DNA of 64,000 nt from Spirochaeta sp. UBA5339 (GCA_002408085.1 DHQL01000025.1:219350-283349), one strand, 5' to 3'; shown: positions 9,110 to 18,092, counted from the stretch's first letter. Translations and numbers: made by a program. The notes: generated by a model from the sequence alone, not told the origin.

Positions 9110-10546
9110 CTATTTCATTTTTTCTATCAGTTCTCCAAGCCTGATAACCGCCTCTCTTGTATCGTCGGTGATGGGGGAGGCATAGCTGATGCGGAGGCAG
9201 TTTCTGTATCGGTCGCCCACAGAAAAAGCCTGTCCCGGGACGGTACTGATTCCCTCCTCCAGGGCCTCCTCAAAGAGCCTGAGACAGTCAGGCTTCCCGG
9301 GAAGCTCCACCCAGAAGTAGAAGCCTCCTGCCGGGTCGGTAATGGCGGTTCCCTCAGGGAGGGCGGATATCAGAAGCTGACGCATCTCCGCCGCCTGTCT
9401 GCTGATCATCTTCTGCAGCATCTGCAGGTTCTTACTGTACCGGGGAGAGGCAAGGTAACCGGCGACAGCACTCTGCACCATGGCATTACCTCCCAGAGAG
9501 AGGGCCATCTTCAATTTGCGGCACAGCTCATGTTTTCTTCCTCCCGCCAGCCAGCCGATCCTGACTCCAGGACTGAGGGTTTTGGAGAGAGAGGAGCAGT
9601 AGATAACATTGTCCCCTGTATCAAAGCTTTTCAGGGGACGTTCCTGTCTGCCCTCAAAAGAACAGCTGCTGTAAACGTCATCCTCAATAAGAGGCACCCC
9701 AAAACGTGCTGTCAGATCAACTGCTCGTTGTCTGTTTTCTTCGCTCATTGTAAATCCCAGGGGATTCTGATGAATTGCAGTCATAATTACGGCTTTTACA
9801 TCTTCCTTTTTCAGGACTGATTCCAGATGGTTCAGGTTCATTCCCCCCACTGTATCTGTCGGGATGGTAATAACACGCCGCTTCAACTGATCCAGAATCT
9901 GAATGATTCCAAGAAAAACGGGGCTTTCGGTTACAATAATATCCCCCGGAGAAGAGCAACTTTCGATGGCTAGTGTCAGAGCCTCACTGCATCCGTTGGT
10001 AATCAGAATATCCCTGTAGGAGAGAGAAGTTCCCCTGTCCAGCATCACCGATGTAAGAGCCCTTCTCAGCTCCCTGTTTCCTCCCTCATCACAGTACTCT
10101 GTCAGAAGTCGGGATTCCTCCTTCAGAACCGTCAGCAGACTCTGCTTCAAGTGCTTTACCGGGAGGAGGCTCTCATGGGGATTGCCCGCACCCAGAGGAA
10201 TGACGGAACTGTCATTTCCCGCCTCTACTATTCTACCTATGATACTCAGGGGGACGGCGTCTTCCGTGTTGAGGTAATATTTCTCCTTTTGCGGTTCCGG
10301 CAGAGGAGTGGAAAGAGGATTTCTGGCAAAAAAACCGGACTTCTCTACTGCATAGGCAAGTCCCTGTCTTTCCAGAAGCTCATAGGCCTGCATTACAACA
10401 GACAAGGCACAGCTGTAGCGGCTGCTCATGGTCCTGAGTGAGGGGAGCCTGCTGCCGTATCCGATGGTTCCTTCATTAATTGCCTGGGAGATCTGTGAGG
10501 CGATCTCTTCATATCTGTATAGGGGCTTCTCTGTTCCGGTACTCAT
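9110..10546 (-). CDS. MocR/PdxR-type regulator (GntR HTH fused to aminotransferase fold)
   Basis: This 478-residue protein has a GntR winged helix in residues 10-80 (YGSRLPSLRTMSSRY). A fold-type I PLP aminotransferase domain follows (TNGCSEALTLAIESC; SLSKTLSPGVRIGW with the PLP-binding lysine). MocR proteins bind PLP or an amino-donor ligand and usually control an adjacent divergent gene, here the LysE exporter at 10652. A promoter whose -10 lies only six bases from ATG 10546, and the lack of a Shine-Dalgarno, suggest a leaderless mRNA. Direct repeats in the intergenic region are a plausible operator. Confidence 0.88.
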   Translation of the reverse strand: MSTGTEKPLYRYEEIASQISQAINEGTIGYGSRLPSLRTMSSRYSCALSVVMQAYELLERQGLAYAVEKSGFFARNPLSTPLPEPQKEKYYLNTEDAVPLSIIGRIVEAGNDSSVIPLGAGNPHESLLPVKHLKQSLLTVLKEESRLLTEYCDEGGNRELRRALTSVMLDRGTSLSYRDILITNGCSEALTLAIESCSSPGDIIVTESPVFLGIIQILDQLKRRVITIPTDTVGGMNLNHLESVLKKEDVKAVIMTAIHQNPLGFTMSEENRQRAVDLTARFGVPLIEDDVYSSCSFEGRQERPLKSFDTGDNVIYCSSLSKTLSPGVRIGWLAGGRKHELCRKLKMALSLGGNAMVQSAVAGYLASPRYSKNLQMLQKMISRQAAEMRQLLISALPEGTAITDPAGGFYFWVELPGKPDCLRLFEEALEEGISTVPGQAFSVGDRYRNCLRISYASPITDDTREAVIRLGELIEKMK

Positions 10547-10552
10547 AGTCGA

Positions 10553-10582
10553 ATTGTAGATCTGTTATGGTTGTAAAGTCAA
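10553..10582 (-). promoter_or_regulatory. Promoter of the MocR gene
   Basis: On the - strand, TTGACT (10582-10577), an 18-base spacer and TACAAT (10558-10553). The expected start of transcription falls at or next to ATG 10546. Confidence 0.65.
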
Positions 10583-10601
10583 TAAATTGTATCTGTTTAG
10601 G
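10560..10601. promoter_or_regulatory. Candidate MocR operator: two direct repeats
   Basis: ATCTGTTATGG (10560-10570) and ATCTGTTTAGG (10591-10601) are direct repeats 31 bases apart, about three helical turns. MocR regulators such as GabR and PdxR are known to bind direct repeats. The left copy overlaps the promoter spacer of the regulator itself. Confidence 0.5.
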
Positions 10602-10651
10602 TTTTCTGTTTTCCTCTACCTTTGATTCAGAATAGATTCAGGAGGCAAAAA

Positions 10652-11248
10652 ATGGATAGTGTCCTTATTCCGGCAGTGGTTTTTATTATCACCATGACGG
10701 CTACACCGGGGCCCAACAATATGCTGCTTACAGTATCGGGGGCCAAGTTCGGCTACAGGAGATCCCTGCCCTTTATTTTGGGGATTGTGATCGGAGAGGT
10801 GAGTCAGCTGATTCTTTCAGCCCTCGGTCTGGGAGTGCTGTTTATCCACTTTCCCCTTGCTCAGCTTTTATTGAAGATGGCAGGCAGTCTCTATCTCATA
10901 TATCTGGCGGCGAAGATTGCCTTTGGTGGAAAGGGGGGGAAGGATTCCGGTGATGACATAGAAAAACCGATGACCCTGATCCACGGGATCTTTTTTCAGT
11001 ATCTGAATCCCAAGGCATATGTATTTGCCCTGACGGTGATGTCGGTCTATCCGCTGCAGGGAGAGCTCTACCTCAGGTCGGCCCTTCTGATTATTATCAG
11101 TTTTGTTCTTATCTGCCCCATGTCAGTCTCTTTATGGGCGGGCTTCGGGACTCTTCTGAAGAAGATGATGGCTGGCAGACATGCCAGGAATCTGAATTTT
11201 GTTCTGGGAGCTATGACGGCACTGTCAGTGGTTTTTATTCTTATGTAG
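10652..11248 (+). CDS. LysE/RhtB family amino-acid exporter
   Basis: This 198-residue protein has about six membrane segments. The family signature near the N-terminus is ATPGPNNMLLTVSGAKFGYR, and a YLNPKA motif sits in the middle. Such proteins export amino acids or related amines from the cytoplasm. The frame is open from TTG 10622, but AGGAGG six bases before ATG 10652 fixes the start. The divergent MocR gene probably regulates it, so the substrate may be an amine or amino acid related to PLP chemistry (inference). Confidence 0.85.
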   Translation: MDSVLIPAVVFIITMTATPGPNNMLLTVSGAKFGYRRSLPFILGIVIGEVSQLILSALGLGVLFIHFPLAQLLLKMAGSLYLIYLAAKIAFGGKGGKDSGDDIEKPMTLIHGIFFQYLNPKAYVFALTVMSVYPLQGELYLRSALLIIISFVLICPMSVSLWAGFGTLLKKMMAGRHARNLNFVLGAMTALSVVFILM

Positions 11249-11309
11249 CGGGGATAAAAAACCGGGAAATGATAAGAGCAGATTCTGAAGTCACTCCAGA
11301 TGGTAATAA

Positions 11310-11362
11310 AAAAGGGGCTGCCGCTAAAGCCTTCTTAGGCTTTTGCAACGTCCCCTTCTTTA
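11310..11362 (+). terminator. Hairpin downstream of lysE-like gene
   Basis: AAGGGG pairs with CCCCTT and AAAGCC with GGCTTT, around an unpaired internal loop. TTCTTTATTTTT follows. It is a probable terminator on the + strand, though the internal loop weakens it. Confidence 0.5.
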
Positions 11363-11432
11363 TTTTTGCTATCATGTAGCCTTATGGCTGTTATACTACA
11401 AAACAGGCTAAGTCGGTGATAGGATATTGAGC

Positions 11433-11717
11433 ATGAGATCTATTGAACTTGTCCTGTATGCTGTAATTGCTGCTGCCATCTTTATCCCTATGTTTCTTGA
11501 GCTGGCTATCTTTGGAAAAATCTCCAAAGCAAATAAGAAGAACTTGTTTAACGAAAATCTATATAAACCAGGAGAAAGAGTCCTGATTGTGGGAGAACTC
11601 GTCTTTTACCTTAAGCACTCAGAGAACAAACTATTCAACTGGGGGATATTGTTTCTGATCACTATACTTGTCCACTTCGGTGGAATACTTACCTTTATAA
11701 TCAAAGGCTTCCAGTGA
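11433..11717 (+). CDS. Small two-helix membrane protein, unknown
   Basis: A 94-residue protein with a strongly hydrophobic N-terminal helix (VLYAVIAAAIFIPMFLELAIF) and a C-terminal one (FNWGILFLITILVHFGGILTF), joined by a basic 40-residue loop. ATG 11433 has AGGA eight bases ahead; TTG 11427 is also in frame. I do not recognise the family. It sits between the exporter and the integrase fragment, so it may be cargo or border sequence of a lost element. Confidence 0.55.
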   Translation: MRSIELVLYAVIAAAIFIPMFLELAIFGKISKANKKNLFNENLYKPGERVLIVGELVFYLKHSENKLFNWGILFLITILVHFGGILTFIIKGFQ

Positions 11718-11808
11718 TGAGGGATGTAATGAACCCTGGGGATTTGTCCCTGAAATTACTACTGCAGCTGCAGGCCGGCGGTACGCCCCGTCTTCCGTTG
11801 CTCTGAAA

Positions 11809-12466
11809 GTGAAGGCCATTAAGAGCTTGATCCGCCAGGTGGTCGCTGACAATCCGAATGTGGACCAGGGCGCAGCCTACCGGATCGAGCGGGAGCTGGG
11901 GAAAATAAAGTGTCCCACCGTGCCGGTGGGAGCTTCCAGGATAAAGACGCTCAGCCGGCAGCAGATCTACAGGCTACTCCATGAGTGCCGGGACCTGAAG
12001 GTACTTCCACTCATGAAAACAATACTCCTGAACGGCTGCCGGCTCAATGAGGCCCTGCAGATCACCTGGCGAGGATTAGAAGCCTCAGGAGACGGCATAT
12101 TCGTCCACATAGGGATTATTGCCAAAGGTGGTAAAGGAGATTCATCTAAGAGTCACTGAATCGATCCTGGAGGATCTACGGAGGCTGGAATCGGGCGGGG
12201 GTTATACAAAATCAGCGCTCTTTCCTTGGACAAGGAAAGCCGCGACGATCAGGGTGAAGCGGGCGATTGAAAGGACTCTGGGCGTGAAGGCCTCGGCCCA
12301 TATGCTGCGCCACAGCTTTGCCACCCTGGCCCTCGAGGAAGGACTGCCCCTGTCGGAGGTGTCAGAGTGGCTGAATCATGCATCGCCGAAGACGACGGCC
12401 CAGTATTATCTCCACGGGAAGAGGTACGAAGCCGGCACCAGGTTCTCCCGGGGGCTGGTGGAATAA
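11809..12466 (+). pseudogene. Tyrosine recombinase, catalytic domain, frameshifted
   Basis: Two overlapping frames together give a phage-integrase catalytic domain. The first (from GTG 11809) carries the first arginine in NGCRLNEALQITW. Near 12136 one extra base in AAAGGAG shifts the frame; the second frame carries HMLRHSFAT (the H-x-x-R box), LNHASPKTTAQYY with the catalytic tyrosine, and ends at 12466. The N-terminal SAM-like DNA-binding domain is missing upstream, so it is both truncated and frameshifted. Catalytic residues remain otherwise recognisable, which suggests recent decay. It lies in the tRNA-Leu region with a second broken integrase at 13821 on the other strand. Confidence 0.82.
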
Positions 12467-12469
12467 TAA

Positions 12470-12949
12470 TTAGTAATTCTGAATGGCTGTTACTTTGCCA
12501 CCACTTACATAGATATATACTGCACCACCATTTCTCTTGCGATAGATATGTTGGTATTGATTGCCACTTCCATAGTTAGATGTGTTTGTTTTAGAAGGCC
12601 TTCCAATAATTGAGAACATCTCCTCTTCTGTCATACCTACATGGACAGAACCAATTTTTGAGATATTTGGTGCTTCAACATTCCTGTGGATATCAGCACG
12701 AACATAAGCGTCTCTGACTTTCTCAAGGTCTTCATCAGTTAATACTCTTCCATCCAACAGGTCTTTAGGACCTTTAAAATATTCCCAAAGATTTGTTTCT
12801 GTTAGCAAAGAATAATACCCTTCCACTTCTGCAATGCGTTCTTCTTGTGTTGATGGATTTGGTATCTGATTTGCTATCTGAGGTGCTGTAGTAGTAACGC
12901 ATCCCATTACTGAGATAGAAAGCACAGAGATAATTAAGAAATATTTCAC
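12470..12949 (-). CDS. Lipoprotein with BamE/SmpA-like domain
   Basis: A 159-residue protein. The GTG at 12949 has GGAGG five bases upstream and opens a textbook lipoprotein signal peptide ending in the lipobox SVMGC, so this start is preferred to the upstream in-frame ATGs. The C-terminal third (HVGMTEEEMFSIIGRPSKT..., then strands with Y and G) resembles the BamE/SmpA fold, whose members are envelope lipoproteins, often in outer-membrane assembly. It stands alone in an element scar, three bases after the integrase fragment, and may be cargo. The precise role is unknown. Confidence 0.65.
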   Translation of the reverse strand: MKYFLIISVLSISVMGCVTTTAPQIANQIPNPSTQEERIAEVEGYYSLLTETNLWEYFKGPKDLLDGRVLTDEDLEKVRDAYVRADIHRNVEAPNISKIGSVHVGMTEEEMFSIIGRPSKTNTSNYGSGNQYQHIYRKRNGGAVYIYVSGGKVTAIQNY

Positions 12950-13324
12950 GTGTTCCTCCAGTTTCATAATGAACACTGTACACCGAAATCAGAAGGATGT
13001 CATTTTTCAATAATCGACAGAATGGCGATTATGAGAAGCGGCTATTCTCACTGGAGAAAAAAACAGACGGGCACTAGAGCCGTCTTTCGGTCTGGATGCT
13101 TCTACTATTTTACGTGGGGTGCTCCTACCGCCACAAAATGCTATATGAGCATTATCTTCCAAATAGCTGAAAAAATCAAATTGGGTAGAGAGATAATTTC
13201 TTGAGGAGTCTAAAAAAGGAAGAACCCCTAAATGTAAATGAATAAATATCTTGGAAGGTCACTTCGGATCAATAAGATATAACCGAATGTTTTTTATCTT
13301 GATATGAGAACGTTATGTAGAGGG
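12950..13324. other. No gene recognised
   Basis: Only short shadow frames are present. The sequence is AT-richer than the flanks and looks like decayed element DNA. Confidence 0.5.
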
Positions 13325-13821
13325 ATATGAACTATAGGTCGCTTTGGTAGGAGGAGGCTCATGGCTTCCAGATATTGATGTTTTGAAAGTAAATGAATCG
13401 GATTTTGACAGTCTGCAGGGGTAATATCATCAATCCTTTTATTGCCTAGAGCTGGAAGGATATGGTTTCTGCATGAGCTTTCAGCAAGGATGCAATAGCT
13501 CTTGGTAATCTCTGGCTTATTCTTTGGTGATTGTGTAAGTATTCGTTTTATGTAGGGGGAATGGTACCAGTCCCAGAAACGATTCTGATCATACCATTCT
13601 TTTTGAGGGTGGGTTCTTTTGAATTATTAAGAGCTTTCGATTCAAGGAGCTGCTCACAATAAGACTCTGCTTGTCTTCTTGTTTTTGCTCAATCCTTTTT
13701 GTTGGTGTAGCCGATTCCTGTAGATTTCTTGACTCTCTTACCAAGTGTAGTAATACCAGACAGCGGCTCCGTCATTGTCTCGTGTGAAAAGCTGAAATTC
13801 TCTTGTTCTATAATTGGCCAT
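13325..13821 (-). pseudogene. Tyrosine recombinase, N-terminal half, multiply broken
   Basis: Reading leftwards from ATG 13821: MANYRTREFQLFTRDNDG then AVWYYYTW, stopped by TAA at 13738. In other frames it continues with GKRVKKSTGIGYTNKK and AESYCEQLLESKAL, then QKEWYDQNRFWDWYHSPYIK and a segment ending RNHILPALGNKRIDDITPADC. This order (WYYYTW opening, FWDW, SPYIKR, HILP.LG.KR..ITP) is the arm-binding plus core-binding part of a chromosomal integrase. At least two frameshifts or stops are needed and the catalytic domain is absent. It begins 98 bases from tRNA-Leu(CAA), the usual place for the integrase of a tRNA-targeting element. Confidence 0.72.
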
Positions 13822-13919
13822 TTTTCTCACCAAGGGGTAAATCGGGAACATGCTGTTCCCTTATCTGTTCTCATGGCTAATTCGAGGATATTAATTGTTA
13901 TATTGATGGGGTTTGAAGT

Positions 13920-14003
13920 TACCGGCGATCGGACTCGAACCGATACAGGATTGCTCCCAGCAGATTTTGAGTCTGCCGTGTCTACCAATTTCACCACGCC
14001 GGC
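13920..14003 (-). tRNA. tRNA-Leu (anticodon CAA)
   Basis: 84 bases. The acceptor pairs GCCGGCG with CGCCGGT (one GU pair), and the D-arm GTGAAATTGGTAGACAC is shared with the other tRNA-Leu. The anticodon loop is CTCAAAA, with a long variable arm and T-arm GGTTCGAGTCC. CCA is not encoded. It reads UUG. Confidence 0.93.
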
Positions 14004-14015
14004 GGATATGTGGAA

Positions 14016-14044
14016 AGATAGCCTGTGTTCCAAGCCTCTGTCAA
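14016..14044 (-). promoter_or_regulatory. Sigma-70 promoter of tRNA-Leu(CAA)
   Basis: On the - strand, TTGACA (14044-14039), a 17-base spacer and CTATCT (14021-14016), 12 bases before the tRNA. Confidence 0.6.
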
Positions 14045-14076
14045 GAAGGAGTTTCAGAGACCCTGGGAAATGAATC

Positions 14077-14106
14077 TTGACATTATTGCTAATATATATT
14101 TACTTA
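14077..14106 (+). promoter_or_regulatory. Candidate promoter of the rhodanese gene
   Basis: TTGACA (14077-14082), then an 18-base spacer to TACTTA (14101-14106). The -10 box is a poor match. Confidence 0.4.
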
Positions 14107-14148
14107 AATATACTGAAATTTATTATTTTAATTTCCGGAGGTAATAGA

Positions 14149-14514
14149 ATGAAAAGACTCACAGTTTTTCTTATTCTTTTTGCTCTCGCAGCGGGTTCAG
14201 CTGCTGCGAAGGACTACACTAAATTTTCTGATTTGAAGGAACTTCTCGATTCAGACGCAGATGACTATATTTTTCTGGATGTCAGAACAGATCAAGAGTA
14301 CCGGGCCGGTCATATTCCCGGTTCTGTCAATATTCCCTATGAACAGCTGCCCGATGCTCTTCCTGAAGGGACTGCCCTGGATAAGACCATTATCCTCTAC
14401 TGCCGAAGCGGCAACCGTTCAGGTCAGGCCGCACGGGCGTTGAAGAGAGCCGGTTACACGGATGTTTATAACTTTGGGGGGATAAACCAGTGGAAGGGTG
14501 ATCTTCAAAAATAA
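14149..14514 (+). CDS. Periplasmic rhodanese-like protein
   Basis: A 121-residue protein with a signal peptide (MKRLTVFLILFALAAGSAAA) and a single rhodanese domain. Key segments are FLDVRTDQEYRAGHIPGS and the catalytic loop CRSGNRSG with its persulfide cysteine. GGAGG lies seven bases before ATG 14149; the frame open upstream is not coding. It probably moves sulfane sulfur in the periplasm. It is followed closely by plsC and could share its transcript. Confidence 0.85.
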   Translation: MKRLTVFLILFALAAGSAAAKDYTKFSDLKELLDSDADDYIFLDVRTDQEYRAGHIPGSVNIPYEQLPDALPEGTALDKTIILYCRSGNRSGQAARALKRAGYTDVYNFGGINQWKGDLQK

Positions 14515-14566
14515 TATTGAGCAAGGGGCCTCTGTAGGACTAATATAGGACAACGGAGGCTGCCTG

Positions 14567-15295
14567 ATGAATTATATCGGAACTGTTCTTTTCTGGATCT
14601 TCTTTGCCTTAACAATGGCTCTGATGTTTGTACCCGCCGCGCTGATCTGGCTGGTCACTCTTCCCTTTGACAAAAATAAACGGATTCTTCATATCTACTC
14701 CTGCTTCTGGGGCTCCCTGTATACCTGGTTCAATCCCTTTCTAAAGGTAACTATCAAGGGGAAGGAGAAGCTGAAGAAGGGGCAGTCCTATGTCTACTGT
14801 CCCAACCACTCTTCCATGATGGATATCGTGATTCTCTACCGCCTTTTTACCCACTTCAAATGGGTATCCAAAAAGGTGATGATGAAGGTTCCCTTTCTGG
14901 GATGGAACATGTTTCTCAACGGATATCTCTCCATCGACAGGAACAGCCCGAAGTCACAGATTCAGATGATGAAGAAGGCTCAGGTTCTGCTGAAGAGGGG
15001 GAGTTCCATTATGATCTTTCCCGAGGGGACAAGATCAAAGGATGGAAATCTCGGAAAGTTCAGGGATGGAGCTTTTGTTCTATCACAGAAGACAGGCTCC
15101 CCGGTTGTTCCCATTGCCATCGAAGGGTCAAGTGAACCCTTCGGCGACGGTTCCATCTGGTACCGCAGGGTCTATCCGATGACCATCAATATTCTTGACC
15201 CAATCCAACCCGATGCCGCCGAAACACCCAAGGCACTGGGGCGGGAGACCCGCCGGGTTATTGCTGTAGAGCTGGGTCAGGATATAACCGGATAG
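14567..15295 (+). CDS. plsC: 1-acyl-sn-glycerol-3-phosphate acyltransferase (PlsC family)
   Basis: A 242-residue protein with an N-terminal membrane helix. The acyltransferase motif I is NHSSMMD (H-x4-D) and motif III is FPEGTRS. It makes phosphatidic acid from lysophosphatidic acid at the inner membrane. GGAGG precedes ATG 14567 by seven bases. Acyl-CoA synthetase (18164) and acyl-ACP thioesterase (37819) in the same window fit general lipid metabolism, but they are not in one operon. Confidence 0.85.
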   Translation: MNYIGTVLFWIFFALTMALMFVPAALIWLVTLPFDKNKRILHIYSCFWGSLYTWFNPFLKVTIKGKEKLKKGQSYVYCPNHSSMMDIVILYRLFTHFKWVSKKVMMKVPFLGWNMFLNGYLSIDRNSPKSQIQMMKKAQVLLKRGSSIMIFPEGTRSKDGNLGKFRDGAFVLSQKTGSPVVPIAIEGSSEPFGDGSIWYRRVYPMTINILDPIQPDAAETPKALGRETRRVIAVELGQDITG

Positions 15296-15321
15296 TTCCC
15301 GTAATATATTTGACATTCAAT

Positions 15322-15358
15322 TACGGTACAGAGATGCTTATTGCCTCTCTATACCGTA
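15322..15358. terminator. Hairpin between convergent plsC and 15384 gene
   Basis: TACGGTA-c-AGAGA pairs with TCTCT-a-TACCGTA around an 11-base loop. No strong T-run follows, so termination is likely but not proven. Confidence 0.45.
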
Positions 15359-15383
15359 TTGTCAGTTCCATAAAAACTGATTA

Positions 15384-15932
15384 TCAGCCATTCTCGTTAA
15401 GGGGTGCTTCAAAGGATAAATAGGGAACAACAGCTTTTTTCAATTCCGGCTCATTAGGATCCCAACCATCATAATACATCTCTACATTTTCAAGATGTCC
15501 TTTTATTACATCACCATTCATGGACTCAATTACCAGCTTTCCTCTATCCGTGTAGACTCCTGTTCCTCCACTGGTTTCAGGCCCCCAGTAAGAATAGGCA
15601 TTTGCCCTATAATACATTCTAGCCCAGGCAATTTTATTATGTTTCACACCCCACTGACCCCCAATGGGATATTCTTCTGGAGCTGAAAACCCATCGTACT
15701 TCATCCAAATCTGGACCCAGAATTTCGGGTTATTACCCTCTTTCTTAAAAACAAATACAATAAGTTTCTGTCCGTCCCGCTCAGTGAAGGTATAATAATG
15801 ATCCCCCAATTCAAACTTCATGGTTTCGCTTGAATTAAATACAAAATCAAAATCTGAATCTGCAAAAACTGCACTGCTGCTAACAAACATTACCAATAGA
15901 ACCATAAACACTTTTTTGTGAACATTTCTCAT
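15384..15932 (-). CDS. Secreted protein of unknown function
   Basis: A 182-residue protein with a Sec signal peptide (KVFMVLLVMFVSSSAVFA) and a mature part rich in aromatic residues and beta-strand patterns (FWVQIWMKYDGF, YDGWDPNEPELKKAV). ATG 15932 has GGAGGG four bases ahead; the TTG at 15944 belongs to the Shine-Dalgarno region. I do not recognise the family. It follows the SHOCT lipoprotein by 33 bases on the same strand, probably as one envelope-protein transcript. Confidence 0.65.
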   Translation of the reverse strand: MRNVHKKVFMVLLVMFVSSSAVFADSDFDFVFNSSETMKFELGDHYYTFTERDGQKLIVFVFKKEGNNPKFWVQIWMKYDGFSAPEEYPIGGQWGVKHNKIAWARMYYRANAYSYWGPETSGGTGVYTDRGKLVIESMNGDVIKGHLENVEMYYDGWDPNEPELKKAVVPYLSFEAPLNENG

Positions 15933-15965
15933 TTTACCCTCCAAAAAATTAATGAATTAAAAAGT

Positions 15966-16751
15966 CTAAATTTTCTCTAATAACTCTTCTTTCTTTTGAT
16001 TGTACTCATTTTCTGTCAGTATCCCTGATTTAAAAAGTTCATCCAGTTTTCTTAAGTCTTCATAAACATCTCCATCTGTATGATTCGCTGTTTCTGTCGG
16101 TACTGAAGCTGAAGTCGCATTTTTGGGATTCTCCACTCTATAGTTGAAATCAATACTGTCTCTCCAAAAGTATTCGGAATCTTTATCCTGTCCGACAAAA
16201 TCCTTCGTTCCAAATCCATAGACAAGTCTCATGGGAATTTCGTAATACTCGAAACCGTCTACTGGAGCAGCAGGGCCTATACGGATAACATTCCAGCCCC
16301 ACCAGTAGAACCTGTTTGATCCGTCATGATCCCATTCTTTACCGGCCCAGTTTTTAAAATTTGAATCTGAAAAGATTCTGGATCCATAATCATCTGAAGC
16401 ATTGTAGGTTAGCAGTCCGCCTGTATAATGCCACTTGTAGCCTTCTTTCCAACCTAATTTAAAAAGTACAGAGTTTTCATTATGTCCGCGGGTAATATCA
16501 ATATCAGTTTCCCTGTTCCACATTGAAAACATTTTGCGGATATAGGAAACATATCCTTTTGAAATCTCTTCTTCATCGTAATAAAACTTGTCAGCATAGG
16601 GATCGTAAGTCGTAAATTGAATCACAGTTTCATAGAATTCTTTCTCATACTCGGGATTCAGCTTTAATTCTGGCAGATCGACTCTATTTACTGTCTGGCA
16701 GCTGAAAAACAGTAATAAGAATGGAAATAAGAGTAGAACGGTTTTTTTCAC
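15966..16751 (-). CDS. Lipoprotein with C-terminal SHOCT domain
   Basis: A 261-residue protein. GTG 16751 is eight bases after GAGG and starts a lipoprotein signal ending in LLLFFSC; a longer TTG start at 16781 is less likely. The middle is tryptophan- and tyrosine-rich (WWGWNVIRIG). The last 30 residues (LRKLDELFKSGILTENEYNQ) are a SHOCT motif, a short helical oligomerisation/binding domain. The function of the main domain is unknown. It is probably transcribed with 15384. Confidence 0.7.
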   Translation of the reverse strand: MKKTVLLLFPFLLLFFSCQTVNRVDLPELKLNPEYEKEFYETVIQFTTYDPYADKFYYDEEEISKGYVSYIRKMFSMWNRETDIDITRGHNENSVLFKLGWKEGYKWHYTGGLLTYNASDDYGSRIFSDSNFKNWAGKEWDHDGSNRFYWWGWNVIRIGPAAPVDGFEYYEIPMRLVYGFGTKDFVGQDKDSEYFWRDSIDFNYRVENPKNATSASVPTETANHTDGDVYEDLRKLDELFKSGILTENEYNQKKEELLEKI

Positions 16752-17000
16752 TTTCAACACCTCATAGATTTTTTCTTTCAATCAAATTTCATTACAGATA
16801 AAGATTCTATGGGGCTGTATCCTTTTCATGTGTCAGGGGCGGTGTCTTTCAAATAAGGATCTCTGGCTAAAGCTGTCTACATATATGTAATGTATTGATC
16901 TTCAAATATGAGACTATCTTTTGATCAGGGCTGCTTCAATAGAACTAAAGTTCTATAAGCTTGTATAAAATTTAATAAAAAAATACAATTTACTAATCAT

Positions 17001-18041
17001 ATGCTGCTCAGAGACGATCAAACTTATAATATCCATAGACTTGTGACATCTCTCTACAGTCATACGCTGACAGCAGATCGATTGCTCCAGCTTTCACCCT
17101 TGATTTGTTCCATTACCGACAGTCAGTACTTTGCATTGATTCTTTTCCCGGGAGTGAATGTTCCCGAATATCTTTACATTTCCAATAATCCTGAAGATTT
17201 TAATACGATTTATCAGGAAGTCCAGGGATTGGATTTTTTGCTTCATCTTATGGTTGAAAAAGCCCAACCAATTCAGTTTTCCCTTGCTAACCGGGAATCG
17301 ATTCCAAACAAAGAAGATTTTCTTGTCGATTTGAATAAGGTTCGTCCAACCTCTGATTGTGTATATGTTCCAATACTTCTACAGGATCGGATTTCCGGCT
17401 TTATTGGCATCGCAAAGGGAGGAAAATCTCCCTATAATAACAACGAAGTAGAAATCATCAAATTTGTTTCATCATTTATCACGGAGTCTATTTCCAGTAC
17501 TCTTATGCTTCCCGAAATAGAGCATATGGAAGTGTTATTGGATCGAAACGGATGTGTTTTGAAATATGATGACTATGCAAAGGAGCTTTTCATCAGTTTA
17601 TTTGGTGACCATTACTGGGAATCTCCTTTGTGGGGAGAGTCTGAATTTGCATTGGATTTCAAGAAAGCATGGGAACGGTTCATGTCTCCTATTCATATTC
17701 CAGGGGATAGTACTATGGAGTTTGAACAGCAGAATAAAAGCTTCAGGCTTGAATTCAAATATGAGAATAATATCTTCCTCGAACCATATGTGAAAGATGC
17801 ACCATACGTTAAAATTAAGATAAAGGAAGGAAGGCCGCCCTTTATTATTCATAAGACCCGTTTTGATCTTTCTCCGCGGGAACAAGAGGTGGTCGACTGT
17901 ATCTACAGAGGCTTTTCAAGTAAAGAAATATCAGAACTGCTAGGTATTTCAATCTCCACTGTAAAGAAGCATATCTGGAATATCTTCAATAAAGTTGGTG
18001 TTGATAATAGAACCAGTCTGATTTTTGCTCTTTCACAATAA
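17001..18041 (+). CDS. GAF-like sensor with LuxR-type DNA-binding domain
   Basis: A 346-residue protein. Residues about 10-170 have a GAF-like pattern (YVPILLQDRISGFIGIAK). The last 65 residues are a LuxR/GerE helix-turn-helix (SPREQEVVDCIYRGFSSKEI then TVKKHIWNIFNKVGV). It is a cytoplasmic transcription factor likely responding to a small molecule; there is no receiver domain. No clear Shine-Dalgarno precedes ATG 17001. It is divergent from the two envelope genes (gap 249 bases), which it may control. Confidence 0.8.
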   Translation: MLLRDDQTYNIHRLVTSLYSHTLTADRLLQLSPLICSITDSQYFALILFPGVNVPEYLYISNNPEDFNTIYQEVQGLDFLLHLMVEKAQPIQFSLANRESIPNKEDFLVDLNKVRPTSDCVYVPILLQDRISGFIGIAKGGKSPYNNNEVEIIKFVSSFITESISSTLMLPEIEHMEVLLDRNGCVLKYDDYAKELFISLFGDHYWESPLWGESEFALDFKKAWERFMSPIHIPGDSTMEFEQQNKSFRLEFKYENNIFLEPYVKDAPYVKIKIKEGRPPFIIHKTRFDLSPREQEVVDCIYRGFSSKEISELLGISISTVKKHIWNIFNKVGVDNRTSLIFALSQ

Positions 18042-18092
18042 TATCTGAAATAGGTTAGGAGTTGAGATACTGCTCCTATTCTTCATAAAGTT

